A stretch of DNA of 64,000 bases from Panax quinquefolius (Eukaryota > Streptophyta > Magnoliopsida > Apiales > Araliaceae). The translations under genes and the position numbers were made by a program. Where the stretch lies: the NCBI GenBank assembly GCA_020205615.1, contig CM035167.1, positions 57,123,023 through 57,187,022 on the forward strand, written 5' to 3'. Of the stretch, positions 1-9,473 are shown one piece after another (position 1 is the stretch's first letter; each line of letters begins with the position of its first letter). The notes below the pieces were generated by a model, which saw only the letters and a program-made list of their open reading frames with translations, made no database searches and was not told the DNA's origin.

Positions 1-311
1 CCCGGCTAGTTCCTGCTATGTTCTCACCTCATGAGGAGAAAATTGGAACAAAAAGGAAAAGGGTGAGCTCAACTAGCCTAGTAAAGAATATTATGACTAA
101 GATAATACACAACAAATTATCATTAGTCTTCAACAAATTAGATAAAATATAATGGACAACCAGTTTTAGATCAATATTCGCAGCGAAAATAACAATTCAT
201 TAGAAGAGTTAAGTAGAGAATGAAATCTACTATCATCTATGAATTTAAAAGTCCATTATCAATATTTTATCCATGTAACATCAGTCAATATACATCTTAA
301 ATCAAATATTC

Positions 312-448
312 ATCTTTGCACTACAGGCCAAAGATATTCATTTATATCACCAGTTGGTCATGTTTATCTCAACACCTGTTCATCTTTGCACTATGGGCCA
401 AAGATATTCATTAGTTAATCATTCATCTTTGCACTACAGACCAAAGAT
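312..448 (-). repeat. Array of three hairpins with a constant loop (T2 leader)
   Basis: Three inverted repeats at 312-335, 382-405 and 425-448 each pair ATCTTTG with CAAAGAT around a 10-base loop of the form CACTAYRGRC. The same array occurs in every full T2 LTR in the window. Relative to the minus-strand TATA site it lies in the predicted transcribed leader. Confidence 0.75.
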
Positions 449-1467
449 ATTTGGTACTATCATCATTTAGGACTGAGGATGATGAAAAATATCTTAAAGA
501 GAACGAATCTAGTGAGATAAAAGATCAAAGATTAGGGATTCGTACTTTAGTTTATCCAAGTTCAAAAATACCTTATAATAATCAATTGTGGAGCCAAATT
601 CAAGAATGAAGATCAAAACATGGATACAATCAAAGATAGTAACTATAATAGACAACTTGGACAAAGAAAAGAAAATTTCATTTTTTTTGTGAATAGTGCC
701 GTATACGTGAATAGTAACCCCGACATGAAAAAGGTAGAAATTCCATAATAAAATCCATACCAATATTTTGGTATAATGATATTGAAAGAATAACATTATT
801 ATGAAAAAAATAACATCCCTTACCTCAAAAGAACAGTACTTCTGACTGGAATATCGAATATAGTATTGAAGAAAACTTGCACTGAATAGCAACTCTCAAA
901 GTATATAAATACTCACAAAATACGCTCGATAATATATATAGAGAGAGAAAGCTTGTTTCTGGTGTGATTTTTAATTCTAACTAAGCACCCTATTTATAGG
1001 AAAATGCTTAGAACGCCATAGTAGACTAACTTGCTACCTGATGGCTTTAACGGCTACTATTCAAGCCCACCACTTTTGAAATACAATTTTAGCACATTTT
1101 TTCAACCAAAAGTGGGGCCCACCCATGTTTTTAATAAAAAAACATTTATTTTCAAAACTTCAATAATTCACAATAAATAGCCCTTTTATTAGAAAAATTT
1201 GAATTTTGTGTCTATTCCATTGAAAATTAAATTCTCTACAACTTTGTAAAAGAAAGTTTTTCCAAATTCCAAACAGAAAATGCCTGAAATCCATATACGG
1301 ATGATTTTTAATACCTTCATTCAGACAAAATACTGATAAAATATCTCAACATTAATTTCATCATTTATAACCACATAAAACAAATATTTCCTTATCATAT
1401 AAATTAATAAATAATTATTCACAAATAATATTACAGAATCACAATAATGACAACCAGGTCGTTCTCA

Positions 1468-1528
1468 GGAAAGAGGGGGTTTTCCGATAAGGATTTCTCC
1501 TTATTGGTGCGCAATTAGGTGACCAAAC
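1468..1528 (-). promoter_or_regulatory. Conserved two-hairpin box of T2 LTRs
   Basis: One hairpin pairs GGAAA with TTTCC around a G-rich loop. The next (1487-1504) pairs ATAAGGA with TCCTTAT around TTTC. A GCGCAATTAGGTGACC segment follows. The block recurs at about 16670-16738, 42628-42693, 50075-50136 and, reversed, 27478-27537. It lies in U3 upstream of the TATA site; its function is unknown. Confidence 0.6.
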
Positions 1529-1529
1529 C

Positions 1530-3802
1530 TATAACGACCGAGAAATTCGAATCCTTTGTAAAAACATTTGAAAGAATTAAATAATGAATAAAATAATATT
1601 ACTTGTTATTATATGTGTTGATAAGATGTATAGCGTTCTATAACCTAGAAACGTCAGAAGATCGTAGTATTTAAACCACGTGAACGAATCATAATAGGAT
1701 TGATAGAGAAGTGAGAAGGTTTGATGATAGCATGTAATAGGTCATTGATGAATGAACTTAACCTGAATAAGTTGAATAAGCAACTTGAACCTAAATAAGT
1801 TGATGAATTTATGAAGAATTTCCATTTGTTGTCATAAGCATGAGAATTGTACTTATTAAGTGAAATAAGTCATTGGCTTATTAGAATAAGTCAAAACCGA
1901 CCTTATATTAAGTTGGTGTAATAAGTAACTTGTAATGTCTTCATGTTGATTAAAACCCACTTAGAATGATTAGTATTGAGGTTTCGCCGGAATTGCACGA
2001 TTGGTCGATAATCGTTGAATTCGTGAAATTCTCGGAATGAAAGTCGTATTTTGTGTTTGACAATGGAAACATGGGTTTTCGATGGAGGAAAGTCATATTT
2101 GGCATTATAGAGTTGCGGACTCAAAAATGGCCGGATTCTGACTTAGAACGAAGAAACGAGCGTTGAACATTCACGAACGTTTATCGTTTTCGTTAAAAAT
2201 GGACTAATAGGCGAAATTTTAGAAAATGAAGTCGAATAGATCAAATTCTTGAATAAATACATAGAGTACGTGATTTATGAACCGTAGTCTCTTGAACGAG
2301 CCAATTCGGACTTATAACAAAGAAGTTACGAGTCCGGGAATCTCACAAAATTTGAAGTCTGTAAAAATTTTCACGGGTGCAAAGAGTGTGCGCTTGGCCA
2401 AATTTCAAGGCCATTTAGCTTGCCATGTGAATCGAGCTTGACCGCACATGCGACCATTAACTCTTGAGACTCATGACGCCTTGTGCTTGAGTCCGGGTTC
2501 TAAGCGATAATAGGTGATGTGCATGGTACGACATCAAGCAAAAGCCGGCGTCGCATGGCCTTGACCTCAAGACCAAGACAATAATGAATGTTTATATATA
2601 GAGCATGGTTAGTAATTGATAAACAATTAAATGAAGATCTTAATGAAACATTGTTAAGACATATTAGAACTTAAGTATGCACACTTAAGGTTAAGACTAA
2701 GTCAATTACTTATGAATGTAAGAATGACGTAATGGAAAGCCGGAACCTATAATAACAAATCTAATATGTAATTAGATTGAGAAGTAGGGTAAGATTCTTT
2801 AGGAACCATGTGTGATCATTCATGACCTAATGTTCTATGTTATGCTATCATCTAATGTAGAGACCTTAAAGACGTAAAGTGCACGTGTTATAAATTATAG
2901 CAGACGCTAAAGGCAAGTACTCTAACCCTTGTTCCAGTTCGATCTGGGCAAGTCTTTGTGATTCATGTATTCTTCGCATGAGTTAGTATCTGAGGAATGT
3001 CAAAGCCAATCCTTTTTGGCTGAGCGTATGCTATGTTATTCTATCAAGTGTTGATAAGGATTTACCAAGCTAATATCGTTGTGGTTTTCAAAAGTAGATT
3101 TAGTATGCTAAAATGTTTTGTCGTCAAGCAGCGAGCACGTGAGGTTGCCACAACTTAAACATATACACGTTTAATGAATGTAGTGTTGATCAACATAGAG
3201 TACTATAGGCTGATCACCTAGACGTGTTCGTAAGCTATACCGGACTTACGGACTTAGTGTCGGGATGTCCTTTTCAAAGTACTTATGAAATGTTTACGGT
3301 TTTGAACCGGAATTGATGTTTTACTGAATATTATTGTTGTAAAACGTTTTGAATGAAAAGAAGTGCTATTTTGAATTATCAATAGTACTTCGTAACTATT
3401 ATTCAGTTATTGAAGATATACGATTCCTATGTTTCAAGCATGCTATTTTACTAGAATTGTTGTACTTGCTAAGCTAGTTAGGCTCATTCTTGCTTGAACC
3501 ATATGAATGCAGCTAAGACAGAACGGATCGATGGATCCGACAAGGATAAAAGGAAGGCAAAGGCGAACCCGTAGATTGCTTATGTAATAGTATAGGTTTT
3601 GTAATAAATAATATTGATATTATGACAAAGACGCTGTATTGGTTGTAAAAAACCTGGGGAATGTAAATATTCTTTTGATATATATATATATATAAGACAT
3701 ATCCGTTCTTTTGAGGCATTTCAATTGAATGTTTAGGTGAATTGTAGCACCGTGTAGCACCATCTGTCGGGTTGGAAGATACCCAGATTTGGGGGCGTCA
3801 CA
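1530..3802 (+). repeat. 5' LTR of element 1 (lacks its TATA region)
   Basis: It begins TATAACGACCGAG (TG changed to TA) and ends GGGGGCGTCACA. Aligned by eye with the 3' LTR (9474-12551) it lacks about 765 bp: the join at about 1688/1689 corresponds to loss of about 9633-10397. The missing part holds the only clear TATA box (10220-10227). A segment at about 2370-2564 differs strongly from its counterpart (11080-11318), while the flanks are nearly identical. Confidence 0.9.
3679..3694 (+). repeat. (TA)n microsatellite in the 5' LTR
   Basis: A TA run about eight repeats long. The same place in the 3' LTR (about 12434-12443) has fewer repeats, so the tract changed length after insertion. Confidence 0.8.
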
Positions 3803-3805
3803 GGT

Positions 3806-3817
3806 TGGTATCAGAGC
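3806..3817 (+). promoter_or_regulatory. Primer-binding site, initiator tRNA-Met
   Basis: TGGTATCAGAGC starts three bases after the LTR end. This is the standard plant PBS complementary to the 3' end of initiator tRNA-Met, used to prime minus-strand cDNA. Confidence 0.92.
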
Positions 3818-3977
3818 AATAGGTTATAAAACTTAAGGGGGGAAATAAAACTTTAAGTCATAACCTTAAGAAAAGTCAAAGAATAAAAGATGAAAGTTAA
3901 CCTTATAAAAATGCATCATATATGTTATATGTTTTATTATACTGACGTTTACTAATCAATTCTTTTTGTTGTTATAG

Positions 3978-4502
3978 ATGTCAGGTGAAAATAGAGATGT
4001 ACAGGTAGTCAGTGAAGGGTCGGTAAACCAGATAGAAATCATACCGAACCTTATAGCAGCAGATCCTGAGATAGTTGTGGTGGATTCTGGAGACTCCGAA
4101 AGCTTAGACCTCATATCGGTATTTGACAGCATGTTGGAAGAAGAAGTGGAGGTAGTATCCTTCAATCCGGTGGATATAGCAGCAGAGATAACTCCAGGGG
4201 AGTCGATGATGTCACTGTTCATATCAGTGATAGATAGGAACGTACACTACTGTCAGGAGGTCAAGGAGCTGAAGGCTGAACTCCAAGCTGTTATAGAGGA
4301 TAAGACGGACGTGGAGTCCATGTGGGAACAGGAACATGACGAGAGAGTTTTGGCTAAGGACAAGGTCCATGAGCTGAAGGAGGAGGTCTTTGAGCTTAGG
4401 AGCGAGCTAAAGACCAAGAAACAGAAGATAGGGAGAATGTCCTATATTCATAGGAGTTCTCATGAGGATTTCCGATTCTTGCGGGTAGTGGGTATCCTGT
4501 AG
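3978..4502 (+). CDS. Extra ORF between PBS and gag (174 aa, coiled coil, function unknown)
   Basis: The ORF starts with MSGENRD, about 160 bp after the PBS and about 400 bp before gag, on the same strand. Residues 1-75 are acidic and hydrophobic with no known motif. Residues about 88-155 are rich in E, K, L and V with heptad-like leucines, so a coiled coil is likely. There is no zinc knuckle, protease motif or membrane segment. A second copy at 12727 carries a stop at codon 18 and frameshifts. Extra ORFs before gag are known mainly from Tat/Ogre-type gypsy elements; in a Tekay-type element this is unusual. The start was chosen because it is the first ATG in an otherwise open frame, and the second T1 copy shares it. 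It is the only uninterrupted ORF in element 1. I do not recognise its family. Confidence 0.7.
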   Translation: MSGENRDVQVVSEGSVNQIEIIPNLIAADPEIVVVDSGDSESLDLISVFDSMLEEEVEVVSFNPVDIAAEITPGESMMSLFISVIDRNVHYCQEVKELKAELQAVIEDKTDVESMWEQEHDERVLAKDKVHELKEEVFELRSELKTKKQKIGRMSYIHRSSHEDFRFLRVVGIL

Positions 4503-4899
4503 ATGCAGAGGTACATCGGCATACTATCGGTAGTGATATTATGCGGTCTTGCCAAAGCAATGATTCGAGAATGCCTAAAGCGAGATATGATCAGTAGTTG
4601 TTAGAGTAGTTAGGTATGTACATATTGTATATATAGTAGTGACGTAAAGCCCTCTTTTGTATAATCAAGGGTAGTCTTTTGTAATTCCCAATTTTTGGAA
4701 AGCAATAGCGGAAAGTAATGTATCCGACTTTAGGTTTTGTTTATATGTAGATGTAGTATTATACTACGATGAATTAATATAAGTTTTCATTTTTGAAAAA
4801 TGTTGAGTAACAAATGTTTAAGTTATTGTTTAATATGGAATAATAACTAGCGGCAGAAATGCAAAATAACGAAATGTGTTTATTGTAATGAAGAAAAAA

Positions 4900-5998
4900 A
4901 TGCCGCCAAGAAGAGTACCACGTACCCAAAGTGCGAACACGAATCAACCAGGAGAGGAGGTCCAAGTTAACCCCATGTAAGAATTTTTGAACCTTTTAAC
5001 CGCAACGTTTTTAAAGCTGGAGCTAATATCCCGTGAATCACGGTGTAGTACGAGCTACTACATTTAAGGACTTTAAGAGTGTGGGTCCATGGGAGTTCAA
5101 AGGAACTACGGACCCTATTGAAGCTCAAACGTGGGTGAGGGAGATAGAGAAGGAATTTGTGATAGGAAATGTCGACGAGGCCCAAAAGGTTGCTTTTGCA
5201 ACCTACATGATGAAGGGAGAGGCCAACTTTTGGTGGGAGGCCAATCAGGCGAGGGCCAGAATAGATGTTATAATGTGGGTGAGGTTAAAGGAAATATTCT
5301 ATGAGAACTACTTTCCCACGAGTATGCAGGGAAGGATGGAGATGTGGTTTTTAGATTTAAAACAAGGGGACATGACGGTTCCCCAGTATACCGCCAAGTT
5401 TAATGAACTGATAAGGTTTGCTCCACATCAAGTGGATACCGAGGTGAGGAAAGCTCGACAGTTCGAGCAGGGCTTGAAACCCTAGCTCTATAATCGTATC
5501 TATGTGTTCCAAAGTACTTCCTTTGGAGTTATTTTAGAGAAGGCAATAATTTCCAAAGGTGGTAGTGAAGCACTGAGCCAATACCACAAGGATAAGAAAA
5601 GCAAGGGGAAGGTGGAGGGAGGAGTGAAGGTTGAAGGTGCCAGCGGGAGTGGCGAAGGGTATAAAAGGAAGTGAGTTAGCTTGGGGAATACCAGAGGGAA
5701 ACAAGGAGACCCTAAGAGGAGGATGGAGGCCTGCAAGACATGCGGAAAGACTCATTTAGGAGTCTGTCTCAAGGGTAAGGCCGTGTGTTACAACTGCGGA
5801 CAGGAGGGGCATATTGCGCCAAATTGTCCAAGCCCGAAGAAGAATCATGGGTGCTTTGTATGTGGGTCTACGGACCACATGGCAAAGAACTGCCCAAAGA
5901 AGGGGATAGACGGGAATAAGGGCGCCAATAGTGGTAAGTTAACTATTGGGGTCCGGTATGAATGGGCAGTAAGTAGATGGCTCGTACCTTTAATATGA
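4900..5998 (+). pseudogene. gag: gag of element 1, broken
   Basis: Translation from ATG 4900 begins MPPRRVPRTQ and stops at TAA 4978. The capsid-like retrotransposon gag domain reads on in another frame (5033-5485; landmarks include GPWEFKGTTDP, FWWEANQAR and FAPHQVDTE) and ends at a premature TAG. A third piece (5681-5998) holds three cysteine clusters: CKTCGKTHLGVC (spacing shorter than usual), CYNCGQEGHIAPNC and CFVCGSTDHMAKNC, the last two canonical CX2CX4HX4C RNA-binding knuckles. At least two stops and a frameshift separate these parts. Gag would form the virus-like particle and bind the element RNA. It overlaps the protease frame by 22 bases. Confidence 0.85.
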
Positions 5999-6372
5999 CC
6001 GTCCAAGATGCGATGGCCTCGGGGGACGTAGTCGCAGGTATTATTTTGATCAACAACTTAAATGCATACGTGTTGTTTGACTCGGGTGCTACTTGTTCGT
6101 TTATCGCATGTGATTTTGCTAAACGACTAGGATTACTTCCCGAAAAGTTGCTTATACCTTTGAACATTAAGGTAGCAAACGAAGAGATAATTCCTGTTGA
6201 AGATATTCATAGGAGTTGTTGTGTAGATATTCGAGGTTGTAAATTATCGGTAGATTTGATACCGATAAAGTTAGGAGAATTCGATGTAATTCTCGGAACG
6301 GATTGGTTGATAAATCATGGGGCAATTATAGATTGTCAAAAGAAATGTGTTAGTATTAAAACATCAATTTAA
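5977..6372 (+). pseudogene. Aspartic protease part of pol, element 1
   Basis: This 131-codon stretch reads RTFNMTVQDA, then the active-site motif LFDSGATCSF at residues about 33-42, and the flap and C-terminal landmark FDVILGTDWL about 70 residues later. It is a typical retropepsin-like domain that cleaves Gag-Pol and acts as a dimer. The catalytic Asp is present. The frame ends at TAA 6370-6372, whereas in related copies it continues into the linker before RT, so it is cut off from the rest of pol. The annotated start is simply the first ATG; the real polyprotein would enter from gag. Confidence 0.85.
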
Positions 6373-6426
6373 TCTCATATAATATTTTATGGGAATAAAT
6401 CGCCGGGACGTTCGTGTTATCTTACC

Positions 6427-7757
6427 ATGACACAAACTAGGAAATTATTGAGGAAGGGGTGTGTAGGCTATTTGTGTCATGTGGTTGATACCCAAAGAGT
6501 GGGAGCGACCATGGAAAAAATACCTATAGTGAGTGAGTTTATGGATGTATTTCCAAGCGAGTTACCAGGTCTTCCACCGGTTAGGGTGACCGAATTCATA
6601 ATAGACATTGTGCCAGGGACGACACCAGCTTCCAGGGCACCGTATCGTACGGCGCCAGTGGAGATGAAGGAGTTGATGGTACAATTGTAGGAATTGTTGG
6701 ACAGGAAGTACATTCAATCGAGTGTTTCGCCGTGGGGAGCACCGGTGTTGTTTGTCAAGAAGAAGGACGGATCATTGAGAATTTGTATCAACTACCGAGA
6801 GTTGAACAAGTTAACAATAAAGAATAAGTATCCATTGCCCAGGATCGATGATCTTTTTGATAAATTGAAGGGGGCAAAATATTTTTCCAAAATAGATTTA
6901 AGGACGGGGTATCATCAGCTGAAGGTTAGGAATGAAGATGTGCCAAAGACAATATTCAGGACTCGTTATGGTCATTATGAGTTTCTAGTGATGTCATTTG
7001 GGTTGACTAATGCACCTGCTGCATTTATGGACATGATGAACAGAGTGTTCAAACAATATTTGGACAAGTTCGTCGTAGTGTTTATTGATGATATTCTAGT
7101 CTACTCTAAGACGCCAGAAGATCATGCTGAACACCTGAGAATAGTGTTGGAGACACTAAGAAAGGAGAAGTTATATGCGAAGTTCACTAAGTGTGAATTT
7201 TGGTTAGAGAGGGTGCAGTTTTTAGGTCATGTTATTGACCATGAGGGTATTTCAGTAGATCCAGCAAAGGTAGAAGCCGTGATGAATTGGGAACAACCAA
7301 AAACACCAACCGAGGTACGAAGTTTCCTAGGGTTAGCGGGTTACTATCGGAGGTTCATTCAGGACTTTTTAAAGATAGCTACTCCACTGACTAACTTGAC
7401 GAGGAAGACGGTGAAGTATGTATGGACTGAGAAATACGAAGATAGTTTTCAAGAACTGAAGAAGAATTTGAGTGAAGCGCCTATTTTGTCATTACCCAAT
7501 GACACAGGAAATTTCGTAGTTTATAGCGATGCTTCGCATAAGGGACTGGGTTGCGTGCTCATGCAAAGCATGGCAAGGTCATCACGTATGCATCAAAGCG
7601 ATTGAAGGATTATGAGAAAGTTTACTCTACTCATGATCCTGGGCTGGCCATGATGGTGTTTCGCTTAAAGATATGGCGACATTATCTTTATGGGGAAAAG
7701 TGTGAGATATACACGGACCACAAGAGTCTAAAATATATCTTCACACGAAGGAGTTGA
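6427..7757 (+). pseudogene. Reverse transcriptase and RNase H of element 1, frameshifted
   Basis: The linker (VFPSELPGLPP) runs into a TAG at 6688. RT resumes at 6694 with [48 protein letters not shown] and the catalytic FIDDILVYS box (two Asp retained). The tether [12 protein letters not shown] and RNase H start [13 protein letters not shown] follow. A frameshift near 7570 moves RNase H into another frame (7551-7757, with [20 protein letters not shown]), and a further shift near 7745 ends it. RT plus RNase H would copy element RNA into cDNA. The domain set is complete but cannot be read through. Confidence 0.9.
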
Positions 7758-9428
7758 ATATGAGAGAGAGGAGGTGGTTTGGAGTTGATAAAAGATTATG
7801 ATTGTGAAATCTGTATCACCCTGGAGAAAAGCGATGTAGTGGCCGGCGATGCCTTGAGTAGAAAGGGTGGGGAGAAGTTGTCTTTTTAACAATGACTCAA
7901 ATTGAGTTAATAATGAGAGATGGCTAGGATGGAGTTGGAGGTGAAGTTGCCAAGTGAGGCGAAGCGAGAGACTTTTTTGGCAGAGATTCAATCTACCATC
8001 GTAGAGAGAGAGTCAAGGAGGTGCGACTCAAAACCGATGAGTGTGATCGGATGAAGGAAGCGGTTAACCCTTGAAAAAGATATTAGGTTTATTCTTGATA
8101 ATGAGGGATTATTAAGATTTGAGGGAAGAATTTGGGTTCCGAATGAGACGGAATTAAAGGAGCAAGTTTTACAAGAGGCTCATAGTTCGAGGTACTTGAT
8201 TCATCCTGGTAGCACTAAGATGTATTAAGACCTTCGACAGAGTTTTTGGTGGCCAAACATGAAGAGAGAAACAGCCGAGTATGTGAGTAAATGTTTGACT
8301 TGTCAAAGAGTTAAAGCCGAACATCGACGACCAAGTGGCTTGTTACAGTCATTGGAGATTCCGGAGTGGAAGTGGGAGCATATCACGATGGACTTTGTGG
8401 TGGGACTTCCGACGACTCAGAAGGGGTATGATTTGATTTGGGTAATAGTGGATCGGTTGATGAAGTGGGCTCACTTTTTGCTAATTCAAATTAAGTACAA
8501 CTTAGATCAGTTAGCTATACTCTATGTTAAGGAAATTATTTCCAGACATGGAGCACCTGTTTCGATAGTGTCAGATCGTGATCCGTGATTCACGTCGAAC
8601 TTTTGGAGAAGTCTTCAAGAACAATTGGGAACATAGTTGAAGTTGAGTACGACATATCATCCACAAATCGATGGACAGAGCGAGTGGACAATTCAGACAT
8701 TACAAGATATGTTGAGATCTTGCGTCATGGATATCAAGGGTAGTTGGGATGATCATCTACCATTAGTAGAATTTGCGTATAACAACAGTTATCATGCAAG
8801 TATAGGTATGCCGCCGTATGAAGCTTTTTATGGAAGAAAATGCAGAACGCCGTTGTATTGGATTGAAGTGGGAGAACGCCGACTGCTAGGACCAGAATTG
8901 GTGCAGCAAACAGCGGAAGTGGTGAAGTTGATTCGTATGCGTCTCGTCGCAGCTCAAGACAGACAAAAGAAATATGCGGACTTACATCGAGAGAATAGAG
9001 AGTTTGAGGTAGGCTCGTACGTATTTCTAAAGGTATCTCCCTGGAAAGGAAAGATATGCTTTGGAAAGAAGGGGAAACTAAGCCCGAGGTTCATAGGACC
9101 TTTTGAAGTATTAGAACGGGTAGGTGAGGTAGCTTATAGGGTAGCGTTACCTCCAGACTTAGAGCGAATACATAATGTATTTCACGTTTCAGTGCTACGT
9201 CCTTACAAATCGGATTACAAGCACGTGATAGAATATGAGCCTATTCAAATTGAGAAGGATCTAACATATGAAGAGATGCCGGTTCAAATTATCGATAGAA
9301 AAGAGCAAGTTCTGCGAAACAAGGTAATACCATCAGTAAAGGTGTTATGGAAGAACCACGATGTGGAGGAAGCAACGTGGGAACTTGAAGAAAAGATGAG
9401 AAAGAATTATCCTCTTTTGTTTGAGTAA
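7758..9428 (+). pseudogene. RNase H end, integrase and chromodomain of element 1, broken
   Basis: About 330 bp of shifted RNase H tail lead into the integrase. The zinc-binding part keeps HPGSTKMY, a stop, then CLTCQRVKAEH. The catalytic core shows ITMDFVVGLP (first Asp), VSDRDP (second Asp) followed by a TGA at 8586, and YHPQIDGQSEWT, where the usual QSER is QSEW but the catalytic Glu remains. The C-terminal ORF 8637-9428 is long and ends with VLRNKVIPSVKVLWKNHD, then EEATWE, a chromodomain-like segment that in chromoviruses is thought to guide insertion into heterochromatin. At least three stops make it non-functional. Confidence 0.88.
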
Positions 9429-9462
9429 GATAGAGCGAGATTCAGGGGGAGAATCTTTATAT

Positions 9463-9473
9463 AAGGGGAAGAA
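9463..9473 (+). promoter_or_regulatory. Polypurine tract of element 1
   Basis: AAAGGGGAAGAA-type purine run (9463-9473) ending exactly at the LTR start TGTAACG. It would prime plus-strand synthesis. Confidence 0.88.

Larger units (their letters stand above)
1..1529 (-). repeat. Partial family-T2 LTR, minus orientation, cut by element 1
   Basis: This stretch runs parallel to 15207-16735 and to the LTRs of element 6 (40702-43302, 48144-50753), with scattered differences only. It lacks the LTR end (off the left edge) and everything after the GGTGACCAAACC box, where element 1 is inserted. Read on the minus strand it holds a TATA-type site (CCTATTTATAGG near 990-1001 on the plus strand), a transcribed-leader hairpin array (312-448) and a two-hairpin box (about 1468-1504). 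The ORFs on either strand here are short and have no recognisable domain. Confidence 0.85.

Noticed and set aside
312..448. Regular short repeats resembling a CRISPR-like array
   Set aside because: Spacing is irregular, the repeats are hairpins inside an LTR, and the DNA is plant nuclear.
509..892. 127-codon minus-strand ORF
   Set aside because: Lies in LTR sequence, broken in the other T2 LTRs, low-complexity hydrophobic, no domain.
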